Position numbers and translations under genes: made by a program | The notes under the pieces: model-generated | Databases searched by the model: none | What the model was told of the DNA's origin: nothing | Seen by the model: only the letters and a program-made list of their open reading frames with translations | In this document: piece after piece, positions 26,983 to 35,543 of the stretch | Layout: the number at the start of each line of letters is the position of its first letter | Position numbering within the stretch: position 1 is the stretch's first letter | Assembly (NCBI RefSeq): GCF_000495835.1 | Contig: NZ_AWGC01000013.1 | Span: 62,001-126,000, forward strand | Source of the DNA: Asticcacaulis sp. AC402 | GTDB taxonomy: Bacteria > Pseudomonadota > Alphaproteobacteria > Caulobacterales > Caulobacteraceae | DNA: 64,000 nucleotides | Reading direction: 5' to 3'

Positions 26983-27642
26983 ATGACCGCACCGCTTATC
27001 TGCCCGTCCATTCTGGCCTCCGACTTCGCCCGGCTGGGGGAAGAGGTGCGGGCCATCACTGAGGCCGGCGCGGACTTCGTCCATATCGACGTCATGGACG
27101 GCCACTTTGTCCCCAACATCACCATCGGTCCCGACGTGGTGAAGGCGCTGCGGCCGCATACCAGCCTGCCGTTCGACTGCCACTTGATGATCTCACCGGT
27201 CGATGCCTTCCTCGAAGCCTTCCGCAATGCCGGCGCAGACCTGATCAGCGTCCATCCCGAAGCCGGACCACACCTGCACCGCACCTTGAAATACATCCGT
27301 CAGCTCGGCGCCAGGGCCGGCGTCGTGCTCAATCCGGCGACCCCGGTCGAAGTGCTTGACTGGGTCATGGACGATGTCGACCTCGTGCTGATCATGAGCG
27401 TTAATCCGGGCTTCGGCGGCCAGAGCTTCATCGAGTCGCAACTGCGCAAGATCGAAGCGGTTCGCGGTCGGCTGGATGCGGCCGGAAATCCCGCAATCCT
27501 TCAGGTCGACGGCGGGGTCAATGCCCAAAACGCAGGAAGGTGCGTGGCCGCGGGCGCCACCGCTCTGGTCGCCGGCACCGCCGTGTTCAAGGGCGGGCGT
27601 GAGGCCTATGCCGGCAATATCAAGACTCTGAAAGGCCTGTGA
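26983..27642 (+). CDS. rpe: Ribulose-phosphate 3-epimerase Rpe
   Basis: A 219-residue TIM-barrel enzyme interconverting ribulose-5-phosphate and xylulose-5-phosphate. The start has ICPSILASDFARLG; HIDVMDGHFVPN holds catalytic Asp and metal ligands, NPGFGGQ the second set, and VDGGVN the phosphate site. Its TGA overlaps the ATG of the heparinase-like gene (TGATG), so the two are translationally coupled. Confidence 0.97.
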   Translation: MTAPLICPSILASDFARLGEEVRAITEAGADFVHIDVMDGHFVPNITIGPDVVKALRPHTSLPFDCHLMISPVDAFLEAFRNAGADLISVHPEAGPHLHRTLKYIRQLGARAGVVLNPATPVEVLDWVMDDVDLVLIMSVNPGFGGQSFIESQLRKIEAVRGRLDAAGNPAILQVDGGVNAQNAGRCVAAGATALVAGTAVFKGGREAYAGNIKTLKGL

Positions 27643-29369
27643 TGCAGGCCTTTGAGCCCGGCGCCACCGAACAGCTTCCGCCCGTCAAGACGCCCTGGGC
27701 CAAGGTTATTGGCATCCTGTTGCGCAAGCAGATCGGCGCCGAGCTCTTTGGCATGCCGGGCTATCGCTTGACGCTGAAAGGGCGGACACCTGACGGATTC
27801 CTGGCCGCGCCCCACGATGGCAGGCCCAGCCAACACCTGCTGGGCAAGGCCATCCTGTCGGGCCGGTTCCTTCTGTGCAATGCCCGGATGAGTGTCCAGG
27901 GCTCGGGCGATCCGTGGAACCGCCCCAGCCCGACCCGGGCCTTCGGCGTCGAGCTTCACCGCTTTTCGTGGCTGTCCTCTCTGCTGGCCCATGGTGACGA
28001 AGGCACGCGCGAATCCGTCCGCCTGTTTATTCTCTGGCACAAGATTTTCCGCAACTGGACGCCGTTTACCTGGGGCGAAGAGGTCCTGCCGCGGCGGCTG
28101 ATCAATCTCTCGCTGTTTGCCCGTCGCATGGCCTCCCTGGCCGCACCGGACGAGGTCCACCTGCTGGCCCAATCCATGGCCGAACAGGGCCGTCACCTGC
28201 TGCGGCTGTCGCAACAGACGCCGTGGGCGGGACAACAATCGGTCGCGCTGGTTCTTTTGGGCTGTGTCCTGTCTGGCCGTGTCGGGGACGGTTTCCGCAA
28301 GAAGGGCCTGAGCCGCCTTCCAAAAGTGCTGAAAAAGATCGTTCTGCCCGACGGTTCGCACGCCTCGCGCAGCCCGGAGCAGGGGCTGGATCTGTTATAC
28401 GACCTGCTGCTGGTCGAAGACGCCCTGTCCCAGCGTGGCATGGCGGTGCCCGACTATCTCGATCACTATATAGACCGGTTGATGCGCTTCGTGCGTACCT
28501 GTTCGCACCCGGACGGCAGCCTGTGCGCCTTCCAGGGTTCTGAGTCGATCCTGGAAGACCAGGTCGTGCCGGCCCTGGTGCGTACCGGGCAGAAGGCGGT
28601 CGCTGCCATACCGAATGTGCTGGAGCACGGCCGTTACCACCGCATGACCGGGCGGTCGCTGACCGTCTATGTCGATGCCGGCGAATCGAAAACCGGGGTC
28701 ATGGGTTATGCCGCCTGCGACCATCCGATGGCGTTCGAGGTGTCGGGCGGGCGCGACAAGCTGATCGTCCAGCCAGGCTGGTCGCCCAGCCAGTCAGACC
28801 AGCAGGCGTTTCGCATCATCGGCGCGGGCAATACCCTGACCCTGAGCGATCGCGCCGTCCTGTCGCCGGTGTCGGGGCGGTTCGGCGAGATGTTGAACTT
28901 CGGTCTGGAGGGTCCGCGTTACAAGCTGCGCTCACGCCGGGTCGAAGCGGAGGATTCGGGCTCGCTTCTGGAGATGGAGCACGAGGGCTGGCGCGATGCT
29001 TTCGGCCTGAAGCACGAACGCCGGCTGTATGTCGATGCCCAACGTGACGAACTGCGCGGTGAAGAACGACTAACCCCGATGGAAACCAAGCAGAAGGACC
29101 TGCCGGTCGAGTCAGCGTTTACGGTCCGTTTCCTGCTGCATCCGGAAGTCCAGGCATCGCTGGCGCGCGACAGGAAAAGCGTTTTGTTGCGCGGGCCGGG
29201 CGGCCGGGGCTGGTGGCTGCGTCATGATGCCCGCGACGTGACGCTGGAAACGGGCTGGGTGTTCGAGCGTGGTGCGGCACGCAAGTCGGTTCTGATCGCC
29301 CTGCGCGGCACGGCGCGACTGGAGACCTCGACCCGCGTGCGCTGGAAGCTGTCGCCGGCAGAGGGCTAG
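27642..29369 (+). CDS. Heparinase II/III-family protein
   Basis: A 575-residue protein. The N-terminal alpha-helical half and the C-terminal beta-sandwich (VDAGESKTGVMGYA, HEGWRDAFGLKHERRLYVD) fit the heparinase II/III family of alphaproteobacterial proteins found beside rpe or purH. Metazoan-type heparin is not its likely substrate; a bacterial surface or exopolysaccharide is more probable (inference). No signal peptide is seen, so a cytoplasmic location or unusual export must be assumed. ATG 27642 overlaps the rpe stop; GTG 27639 is the alternative. Confidence 0.85.
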   Translation: MQAFEPGATEQLPPVKTPWAKVIGILLRKQIGAELFGMPGYRLTLKGRTPDGFLAAPHDGRPSQHLLGKAILSGRFLLCNARMSVQGSGDPWNRPSPTRAFGVELHRFSWLSSLLAHGDEGTRESVRLFILWHKIFRNWTPFTWGEEVLPRRLINLSLFARRMASLAAPDEVHLLAQSMAEQGRHLLRLSQQTPWAGQQSVALVLLGCVLSGRVGDGFRKKGLSRLPKVLKKIVLPDGSHASRSPEQGLDLLYDLLLVEDALSQRGMAVPDYLDHYIDRLMRFVRTCSHPDGSLCAFQGSESILEDQVVPALVRTGQKAVAAIPNVLEHGRYHRMTGRSLTVYVDAGESKTGVMGYAACDHPMAFEVSGGRDKLIVQPGWSPSQSDQQAFRIIGAGNTLTLSDRAVLSPVSGRFGEMLNFGLEGPRYKLRSRRVEAEDSGSLLEMEHEGWRDAFGLKHERRLYVDAQRDELRGEERLTPMETKQKDLPVESAFTVRFLLHPEVQASLARDRKSVLLRGPGGRGWWLRHDARDVTLETGWVFERGAARKSVLIALRGTARLETSTRVRWKLSPAEG

Positions 29370-29428
29370 CACAAGACCTGGGGAATCAGCCTGAACGCGC
29401 CGCGCAGCGGCAATTTACGTTAAGCGCG

Positions 29429-29530
29429 TCCACAGATTACACAGATTGCACAGATTAAGAGAGATTAAGGTAAGTGTCGCCGATACTTTTTTAATCCCCC
29501 TTAATCTGTGCAATCTGTGTAATCTGTGGA
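29429..29530. repeat. T-family inverted repeat with tandem CACAGATT words, copy 2
   Basis: A 31-bp arm (29429-29459) made of CACAGATTA, CACAGATTG and CACAGATTAAG is perfectly inverted at 29500-29530 around a 40-bp spacer that itself contains GATTAAGG and a facing CCCCCTTAATC. It separates the heparinase gene from the glycine-zipper gene and may have displaced the latter's promoter or 5' end. Confidence 0.88.
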
Positions 29531-29536
29531 CCACTT

Positions 29537-29851
29537 TTGGTCGAAGTCCGCTACGCGGCGCGTTCAGAACAGACTTCATGGTCATGTTATCGGTTTTTAC
29601 GCCTGCGGCGATACAAGCTGACGGCTTCCTTATGCGCCATTTCGTATCTTGCCTTCGTTTACGGGATAACCGGCTCCAAGGAGGGCACCGTCGGCGGTGC
29701 CGTTGTTGGCGGCGTCGTCGGCAACAAGATCGGCAAGAACAACGCCAGGAGAAAGTGCGTCGACCAGGCGGCCTACCGCAGCGAAACACACTATCGCAAG
29801 CTTCCGAACGGCAGATACGAAAAGGTTGTGTACCGCTATGTCCACGAGTAA
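29537..29851 (+). CDS. Glycine-zipper protein, possibly 5'-truncated
   Basis: A 104-codon frame whose second half has a glycine zipper (GTVGGAVVGGVVGNKIG) followed by a basic, Tyr-rich tail ending YRYVHE. Glycine zippers of this kind occur in small outer-membrane or surface-antigen-like proteins. The only starts are a TTG at 29537 directly beside the T repeat or rare internal codons; the N-terminal part looks like random coding. A hydrophobic stretch (SLCAISYLAFVYGI) may be the remains of a signal peptide. A good terminator follows, so the gene was once transcribed. It may have lost its start. Confidence 0.45.
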   Translation: MVEVRYAARSEQTSWSCYRFLRLRRYKLTASLCAISYLAFVYGITGSKEGTVGGAVVGGVVGNKIGKNNARRKCVDQAAYRSETHYRKLPNGRYEKVVYRYVHE

Positions 29852-29871
29852 CCTTTTCAGCCTTCGGAAAG

Positions 29872-29899
29872 AGCCCCGCCTTGCACGACGGGGCTTTTT
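29872..29899 (+). terminator. Rho-independent terminator
   Basis: AGCCCCG (29872-29878) pairs with CGGGGCT (29889-29895), followed by TTTTG. It closes the glycine-zipper transcription unit, 20 bp after its stop. Confidence 0.8.
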
Positions 29900-29930
29900 G
29901 TTGCCGCTTTTTCGCGGTTATAGTCCCTGT

Positions 29931-30260
29931 ATGAAACCGTTCACCCTAACACTTGTATTTGCCTTGCTCGGCACACCTGTCCTTGCAGACACGGTGACCA
30001 GCGACGATCCGCGCATCGAACTGACCAAGCAGGACAAGAAGCTGATCTCGGTCGTCGAAGACTATGTCAGCAATACCCGCGGCTGGGATGGGGGCGATTA
30101 CACTGTCCAGATCTATCGCCACGAGGACGACAGGGTGGTGTTTTCGGTGTGGTACGACAGCGGCGACAGTGCCTCGACCATTGTCTACAACAATGCCCGC
30201 TCTTTCCGCGTCGTCGTCAACCCAAAGACCAAAAAAGTCGAAAGCGAACGCTTCTTCTGA
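29931..30260 (+). CDS. Small secreted hypothetical protein (109 aa)
   Basis: A 109-residue protein with a signal peptide (MKPFTLTLVFALLGTPVLA, cleaved before DTV). The mature part is a small alpha/beta protein with DDRVVFSVWYDSGDS and VVNPKTKKVESERFF. I do not recognise the family; its size and strand pattern suggest a cystatin-like periplasmic fold, which is a guess. ATG 29931 is supported by the signal peptide. It lies 51 bp upstream of purU. Confidence 0.7.
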   Translation: MKPFTLTLVFALLGTPVLADTVTSDDPRIELTKQDKKLISVVEDYVSNTRGWDGGDYTVQIYRHEDDRVVFSVWYDSGDSASTIVYNNARSFRVVVNPKTKKVESERFF

Positions 30261-30311
30261 TTTCCTTTGAAACCTTGTACATTTTCAAGGTTTTGATGCT
30301 ATAGGCGCGGC

Positions 30312-31205
30312 ATGCTTGACACCCCAGCCTTCGACCCGTCGCACCACGTTCTGATCATCAAATGCCCGGACACCCGCGGCATTGTTGCCGCCGTTTCCGG
30401 TTATCTGAACGACAATGACATCACGATCGTCGAATCGAATCAGTTCAACGACGCCCATCGGAGCGAAGACCGGGGCGACATGTTCTATGTCCGCGTCGTG
30501 TTTAAGCAGGCTGGCGCCAAAATGCCGCCGATGGACACCCTGCGCGACGGCTTCAAACCGATTGCTCATCGCTTCTCGATGGACTGGGAAATCTTCAACC
30601 TGTCGCACAAGCCACGGGTCCTGATCGCTGTATCGAAGTTCGGCCACTGCCTGTATGAGCTGCTGCATCGCTGGAAGGCGGGTCTGCTGCCGGTCGAGAT
30701 TGCCTGTGTCATGTCCAACCATGAAGACATGCGCTCGTTCGTCGAATGGAACGACGTCCCTTTCGTCTATCTGCCGGTCAACAGGCAGAACAAGGACGAG
30801 CAGGAATCGGCCTTCCTGTCGCTGATAGACCGTCATCAGGCCGACCTTGTCGTCCTGGCGCGCTATATGCAGATCCTCAGCGACGACCTGGCACGCCGGC
30901 TGAACGGCCGGTGCATCAATATTCACCATTCGTTTTTGCCGTCATTCAAGGGCGCCAAGCCCTATCACCAGGCCCATGCGCGCGGCGTCAAGATCATCGG
31001 TGCGACCGCGCATTATGTGACCTCGGACCTGGACGAAGGGCCGATTATCGAACAAGACGTCCAGCGCGTTCACCACGGCCTGACGCCGGAGCAGTTGGTG
31101 GTTATTGGCCGCGATATCGAGTCGCGGGTGTTGGCGCGGGCAGTGACCTGGCACGCTGAGCGACGCGTGATTGTTAATGGCGGCAAAACGGTGGTCTTCA
31201 GCTGA
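30312..31205 (+). CDS. purU: Formyltetrahydrofolate deformylase PurU
   Basis: A 297-residue enzyme hydrolysing 10-formyl-THF to formate and THF. An N-terminal ACT domain (about 10-90, LIIKCPDTRGIVAAVSGYL) senses one-carbon status in E. coli. The formyltransferase-type catalytic domain follows, with the Asn-His-Asp set in INIHHSFLPSF and TSDLDEGPIIEQD. Length is standard. 31206-31383 downstream contains TTATCC-rich sequence and an AAGCTTAT/ATAAGCTT inverted pair (31297-31304, 31340-31347) of unknown meaning. Confidence 0.95.
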   Translation: MLDTPAFDPSHHVLIIKCPDTRGIVAAVSGYLNDNDITIVESNQFNDAHRSEDRGDMFYVRVVFKQAGAKMPPMDTLRDGFKPIAHRFSMDWEIFNLSHKPRVLIAVSKFGHCLYELLHRWKAGLLPVEIACVMSNHEDMRSFVEWNDVPFVYLPVNRQNKDEQESAFLSLIDRHQADLVVLARYMQILSDDLARRLNGRCINIHHSFLPSFKGAKPYHQAHARGVKIIGATAHYVTSDLDEGPIIEQDVQRVHHGLTPEQLVVIGRDIESRVLARAVTWHAERRVIVNGGKTVVFS

Positions 31206-31383
31206 CGATCTCGTGAGCTCGCTTACGGTGGGATTTTCCACTTATCCCCAGCTGTGAGCGTTTATCCGCTTCTCGCACGCGCGTTAAGACTTGATTAAGC
31301 TTATCTCGCGCTGCACAATCGCGCCGATTCCCTTACTGTATAAGCTTTTCGTCACAATTCTTTCACACAATGGGGCGCGTTCC

Positions 31384-32094
31384 ATGTTCGAACTGTCGCG
31401 TAATGATTCCCCTCCCGCGGGAAAACGCAAGCCGTCCCGCACCGAGGCCGAGCTGACCGTCACCATCTATGCAGAAATCGACGGCATCGGTATGGGCCTC
31501 CTCAGCAACGGTGAGCCGTATCTGACACAACGTGGACTGGCAGCTTTATGCGGCGTGCAGAACGCCCATATCGGCAATATCAGCCGCGACTGGGGCAGCG
31601 AAAAGCCCCGCGTCACCGCCATCCAGGAACGCCTCGGCTTCCGCCGTGCCCAGGCGCATCGGGTCCTGACCCACGACGGTCACCGCCTCTTTGCCTACGA
31701 TATGGCCGTCGCCCAGGCGGTGCTGGACTATTACGCGCTGGACGTCGCCAAGCCTGAGGCCGTGCGCAATCACCTCCGCTTTGCCGATGGTGCTTTGAAG
31801 AGTCACATCCTGAAACAGTTCGATGCGACGCCGGTGGCCACCCAACCCTTGCGGTTCGAGCCTGTAGCCAGCCTCGATGAAGACGAGGCACAGGGCCCCG
31901 TCGCCGCCTTCCTCATACAGATCTGGACGCTCTACGTCCTGTCCTTCTGGATGGCGGTGAACCATATCGAAGACCTGCGGGCACGCATCGCCAAGGCCCC
32001 ATGGAACCGGCTGGGGCTTTATCTTCCGCTGAAGGCCTGCCTGGAGATTCAGGCCGAGTTCTTGCGCAGGAACAGCACCTTCAGCGTCAAATAG
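31384..32094 (+). CDS. Hypothetical protein with a borrowed C-terminus (236 aa)
   Basis: A 236-residue protein I do not recognise. A basic N-terminus is followed by a compact region (YLTQRGLAALCGVQNAHIGN, then VLTHDGHRLFAYDMAVAQAVLDYYA) that recalls DNA-binding or phage-antirepressor-like domains, and a C-terminal stretch with one possible membrane helix (AAFLIQIWTLYVLSFWMAV). The last 11 codons and the stop lie in a 39-bp segment that is the antisense of a duplicated DUF418 gene end (32061-32099). So the true C-terminus was probably overwritten. ATG 31384 is favoured over an upstream ATG at 31291. Confidence 0.6.
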   Translation: MFELSRNDSPPAGKRKPSRTEAELTVTIYAEIDGIGMGLLSNGEPYLTQRGLAALCGVQNAHIGNISRDWGSEKPRVTAIQERLGFRRAQAHRVLTHDGHRLFAYDMAVAQAVLDYYALDVAKPEAVRNHLRFADGALKSHILKQFDATPVATQPLRFEPVASLDEDEAQGPVAAFLIQIWTLYVLSFWMAVNHIEDLRARIAKAPWNRLGLYLPLKACLEIQAEFLRRNSTFSVK

Positions 32095-32188
32095 GTCGCT
32101 TGCGCTCAAGAAGCGAAGCGTTAGCGCGACAAAAAAAGCGGCGACCCTACTTGCGCAGGAACGGCACCCTCAGCGTGAGATAGGTCGC
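32061..32188. repeat. Duplicated 3' end of the DUF418 gene around a palindrome
   Basis: 32061-32099 and 32150-32188 are direct repeats, 35 of 39 bases identical and 89 bp apart. The right copy is the live 3' end of the DUF418 gene (LTLRVPFLRK, stop 32147-32149). The left copy, read on the minus strand, gives LTLKVLFLRKNSA and a stop at 32049-32051, apparently the former gene end. Between them is a P-family palindrome (32102-32126). Confidence 0.88.
32102..32138 (+). repeat. P-family short palindromic repeat, free copy
   Basis: GCGCTCAAGAAGCGAAGCG plus TTAGCGC forms an imperfect palindrome followed by GACAAAAAAAG. Two in-frame copies occur in trpA at 61435-61506, the second also followed by ACAAAAAAG. 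Confidence 0.8.
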
Positions 32189-33334
32189 CGCTCGCCACAG
32201 CCACTCGAACGGTCCGTAGAGGAATACCTTGAACCACAGATGGGCCAGGACGACCTGGATCGCAAACGCGGCGAGCCCGATCAGGATGGCCGTCGATTGC
32301 AACATGGTAGCGTGCATCCCAAGTCCGAAGCTGTAGAAGACCGGCACGAAGACGATCGACTGCAGGATGTAAAGGGTCAGGGTCATACGGCCGGCCGGGG
32401 CCAGGAGGTTCAGCAGCTTATGGGCATAGCCATAGTAGAGGGTCAGAAAACCCATCATCAGGGTGAACATGACGCTAAGGTCGAACCAGCCCGACACCAT
32501 CGAACCCCATAAGGGCCGCGCCATGGCCACGGCTTCCGGCATCAGGCCTGTCAGTTTGTCTTTCTGGAGGAACAATACGACGGCGAGACATGCTGCAATC
32601 AGCAGGGATATAATCCGTGTTCTGACAAATTTTTCCGGCTGGGCGAAGAAGTCGATACGTCCCAGCACCATGCCAATCAGCGACAGACCCAGGATCTGGC
32701 TCAAACGGCCGGATTCAGCCATGAACAGCCACTTGAACGGATGGCCGTCGACCCAGTTCATACGGACGGTCGCGGCCAGGTCATTTCCGGTCAGATAGAC
32801 CTCGGGGATCTTGGCGCTCCAGTAACCGAACGGCTTGTTCGCCCATTCGGCGCCGTCAAGGGCGCTGACCAATTGGAAAATCATCCATGGCTGCAGCAGG
32901 AAAAAGGCGCCGGTCGCCAGCACGAGAGCATTGGACTTGAGGCGGTAGAAGGGGATGATGAACAGACCCATCACTGCCAGAACTTCCAGGATATCGCCGC
33001 GGTACCACAGGCCGTGCAGCAGACCAAGGATCCCCAAAACCGCCAGGCGCCAGACGAAGCGGACGGAAAAGTCCTGACCGCGCCGGGCCGACCGGTCCAT
33101 GATGATGAAGAAGGAGACGCCGAAGCACAGGGCCAGCAGGGCAAACGACTTGCCGGCAAAGATTGTGAAGATGATATCGTGCCACAGAAGCTGGGTCGGA
33201 TCGGTGACCGGATGGGCCCAGTAGAGCTCGAACAGTTCCGGCATATGGACGATGAACAGGCCGAACAGGGCAAAGCCGCGCAGCGCATCCAGCCCCTCCA
33301 TGCGCGGTACGAAATCAGTTTTTACCGCAGCCAT
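32147..33334 (-). CDS. DUF418 (YeiB-like) membrane protein
   Basis: A 395-residue polytopic protein. MEGLDALRGFALFGLFIVHM is the YeiB/DUF418 N-terminal signature, followed by about ten helices and a conserved C-terminal region with LTLYILQSIVFVPVFY and the GPFEWLWRAATYLTLR end typical of DUF418. The function of the family is unsettled; acyl transfer to envelope components is suspected. A good ribosome site (GGAGGGAG) precedes ATG 33334. Its 3' end is duplicated downstream. Confidence 0.88.
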   Translation of the reverse strand: MAAVKTDFVPRMEGLDALRGFALFGLFIVHMPELFELYWAHPVTDPTQLLWHDIIFTIFAGKSFALLALCFGVSFFIIMDRSARRGQDFSVRFVWRLAVLGILGLLHGLWYRGDILEVLAVMGLFIIPFYRLKSNALVLATGAFFLLQPWMIFQLVSALDGAEWANKPFGYWSAKIPEVYLTGNDLAATVRMNWVDGHPFKWLFMAESGRLSQILGLSLIGMVLGRIDFFAQPEKFVRTRIISLLIAACLAVVLFLQKDKLTGLMPEAVAMARPLWGSMVSGWFDLSVMFTLMMGFLTLYYGYAHKLLNLLAPAGRMTLTLYILQSIVFVPVFYSFGLGMHATMLQSTAILIGLAAFAIQVVLAHLWFKVFLYGPFEWLWRAATYLTLRVPFLRK

Positions 33335-33418
33335 GTTTTCTCCCTCCAAATTTTGTATTTTTTTCGTCTTACCCTGCCCGCTGCACTTTTCCATAGAAAA
33401 ATCAGCAAAAACCCCTAT

Positions 33419-33877
33419 ATGGGCGGAATGAAACGACCGTTTAAAGCCAAATCCCTGGGACAAAAGCCAGTCGAACTCGGCCCCAACCAGCGCCAGTTGC
33501 GTGGCGGCGAACTGGTGCGCCACGCCCTGGTGGAGATTCTGCGTGAAGGCGAGATCCACGACGACGTCTTGCACGATGTCTCGGTCACCATCACCGAAGT
33601 GCGGATGTCGCCGGACCTGCGCCACGCCACAGTTTTCGTCGAACCACTGGGCGCCGGTGTAAACAGCAAGGTCCAGGTCGGTCCGATCGTGGAGGCCCTG
33701 AACAAGCACAGCAAATATATGCGGGGTGTCCTGGGCCGGATGATCGATATGAAATTCACACCGGCCTTGCGGTTTTTGCACGACGAAAGCTTCAATGAAG
33801 CGGCACGTATCGACGCGCTGTTCATGCGGCCGGACATTGCGCGGGATCTGCGACATGATGATGAGGACGAAAACTAA
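33419..33877 (+). CDS. rbfA: Ribosome-binding factor A RbfA
   Basis: A 152-residue KH-like protein needed for 30S maturation and cold adaptation. After a basic start (KRPFKAKSLGQKP) the core reads GELVRHALVEIL, DVSVTITEVRMSPDLRHATVFVEPLG and MRGVLGRMIDMKFTPALRFLHDESF, all diagnostic. The start may be ATG 33419 or ATG 33428 (149 aa); neither has a convincing ribosome site. Divergent from the DUF418 gene across 84 bp. Followed by truB after an S repeat. Confidence 0.94.
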   Translation: MGGMKRPFKAKSLGQKPVELGPNQRQLRGGELVRHALVEILREGEIHDDVLHDVSVTITEVRMSPDLRHATVFVEPLGAGVNSKVQVGPIVEALNKHSKYMRGVLGRMIDMKFTPALRFLHDESFNEAARIDALFMRPDIARDLRHDDEDEN

Positions 33878-33878
33878 C

Positions 33879-34055
33879 TTATCCTCCACCGCTTGCGGGG
33901 GAGGTGTCAGCGCGCTGCCCGTAGACGAAGTCGAAGGGCAAGTCGCTGACGGAGGGGGAGCGGGGAGCTCGTAACGCCCCCTCCGTCTCGACGCGCTTCG
34001 GCCCATAGGGGGCCTCGCTTGCTCGACACCTCCCCCGCAAGCGGTGGAGGATTAA
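33879..34055. repeat. S-family inverted repeat, copy 2
   Basis: A 30-bp arm TATCCTCCACCGCTTGCGGG plus GGAGGTGTC (33879-33908) is inverted at 34025-34054. The 116-bp spacer includes a smaller pair around CCCCCTCCGTC/GACGGAGGGGG. It occupies the whole rbfA-truB gap. Confidence 0.85.
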
Positions 34056-34086
34056 GGGTTTTATCCCTCATCGAAGATTTTGACCC

Positions 34087-35037
34087 ATGGCCCGAAAGAA
34101 AAAAGGCGATCCCGTCCACGGCTGGATCTGCTTCGACAAACCGCTGGAAATGACCTCGACCGCCGCCGTGGCGAAGGTCCGCTGGCTGTTCCAGGCCCAA
34201 AAGGCCGGACACGCGGGCACGCTTGATCCGCTGGCCACCGGCATCCTGCCGATTGCGCTGGGCGAAGCCACCAAGACCGTGCCCTACCTGGTCGAAGCCG
34301 ACAAGGTCTACAGCTTCACTATCACCTTTGGCGCCACGACCGACAGCTACGATGCCGAAGGCCAGGTGACCGCCACTTCCGACGCCCGCCCGACCCGCGA
34401 AGCCCTCGAAGCCCTGCTTGCGGCCTTCATCGGCCCGATCGAACAGATACCGCCGGCCTTTTCGGCTATCAAGGTCGACGGCAAACGCGCCTACGACCTG
34501 GCGCGCCAGGGTGTCGAGGTCGAACTCAAAGCCCGGAAAGTCGACGTGTTCGACCTGACGCTCGATGACTTCACTGGCGAGACCGCCACTCTGACGCTGC
34601 ACTGTGGCAAGGGCACCTATGTCCGTTCGATCGCCCGTGACCTGTGCGCTGAACTGGGGGTCTGCGGCCATGTTACCATGCTGCGGCGCGAGGCTGTCGG
34701 TGCGTTTGCAACAAAAAACGCAATAACACTGGAAAAGCTGACCGATTTGGTGCATAGAGGCGCCGCTTTGGACGCTTTGCTTGGCGTAGAGACGGCGCTG
34801 GACGACATCCCGGCCCTGCCTGTGACGCAAGACGAGGCCTCAAAGCTGAAGCAAGGGCGTGACCTTGCCCTTTTGCCCCGCCAGATCAACCTGATTGCCG
34901 AGGCTCAAAAAGCCCGCCGCGAGGCTGGCTTTGACGAGTTTCCCGATACGGTCCAGGTGGTGTTGAACGGCACGGTTCAGGCACTTTGCGAACTGCGCCA
35001 GGGTAGGCTTTACCCAACGCGCATTCTGAACCTTTAA
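34087..35037 (+). CDS. truB: tRNA pseudouridine-55 synthase TruB
   Basis: A 316-residue enzyme making pseudouridine 55 in the T-loop of tRNAs. [14 protein letters not shown] opens the catalytic domain; the catalytic aspartate is D47 in [25 protein letters not shown] is the second conserved block. The C-terminal part is the short alphaproteobacterial PUA-like tail. It is followed 22 bp later by rpsO, the usual order. Confidence 0.97.
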   Translation: MARKKKGDPVHGWICFDKPLEMTSTAAVAKVRWLFQAQKAGHAGTLDPLATGILPIALGEATKTVPYLVEADKVYSFTITFGATTDSYDAEGQVTATSDARPTREALEALLAAFIGPIEQIPPAFSAIKVDGKRAYDLARQGVEVELKARKVDVFDLTLDDFTGETATLTLHCGKGTYVRSIARDLCAELGVCGHVTMLRREAVGAFATKNAITLEKLTDLVHRGAALDALLGVETALDDIPALPVTQDEASKLKQGRDLALLPRQINLIAEAQKARREAGFDEFPDTVQVVLNGTVQALCELRQGRLYPTRILNL

Positions 35038-35059
35038 TCCTCGAACAGGAGATTACCCG

Positions 35060-35329
35060 ATGTCGATTACTGCTGACCGTAAGTCGGAAGTCATCAAAAC
35101 CCACGCCCGCGCCGAGAACGACACGGGCGGCCCGGAAGTGCAAATTGCTATCCTGTCGGAGCGCATCGCCAATCTGACCGAGCACTTCAAGGAACACAAG
35201 AAGGACAACCACTCGCGTCGTGGCCTTCTGAAGATGGTGTCGCAACGCCGCCGCCTTCTCGACTACCTGAAGGACCGTGATACCGGCCGGTATCAGTCCA
35301 TCATCGAACGCCTGAGCCTGCGTCGCTAA
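35060..35329 (+). CDS. rpsO: 30S ribosomal protein S15
   Basis: An 89-residue S15, full length, with [25 protein letters not shown], the conserved 16S rRNA-binding block. Preceded by AGGAG at normal spacing. It forms the classical truB-rpsO-pnp cluster. A strong hairpin follows. Confidence 0.98.
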   Translation: MSITADRKSEVIKTHARAENDTGGPEVQIAILSERIANLTEHFKEHKKDNHSRRGLLKMVSQRRRLLDYLKDRDTGRYQSIIERLSLRR

Positions 35330-35341
35330 GGTTCAACTATC

Positions 35342-35372
35342 CAGGGGCTTGAGGTTAGACCTCAAGCCCCTG
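35342..35372 (+). terminator. Hairpin terminator after rpsO
   Basis: CAGGGGCTTGAGGT (35342-35355) and ACCTCAAGCCCCTG (35359-35372) form a perfect 14-bp stem with a 3-nt loop, followed by TTCT. It probably ends the rpsO transcript partly and may serve as an RNase site before pnp. Confidence 0.75.
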
Positions 35373-35543
35373 TTCTATGTATAAAGACCTCGCCTGAAAC
35401 GCGATTTATCCACCCCGCGAAGCGCATCGCTCTCGCTGATCTCATGGTTCTGAAGTCTATTTGGCCAGAACCCTATAACGCTGCTCCGATAGCAGCTGAC
35501 CTGCCGGGCATGGGGCCTGCCGGGTCTGAACGAAAGAAACGAA

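Noticed and set aside
31206..31383. TTATCC-containing sequence (possible DnaA boxes) upstream of the 236-aa gene
   Set aside because: Only two loose matches (TTATCCCCA, TTTATCCGC), no AT-rich unwinding region and no hemE or dnaA nearby, so no case for an origin.
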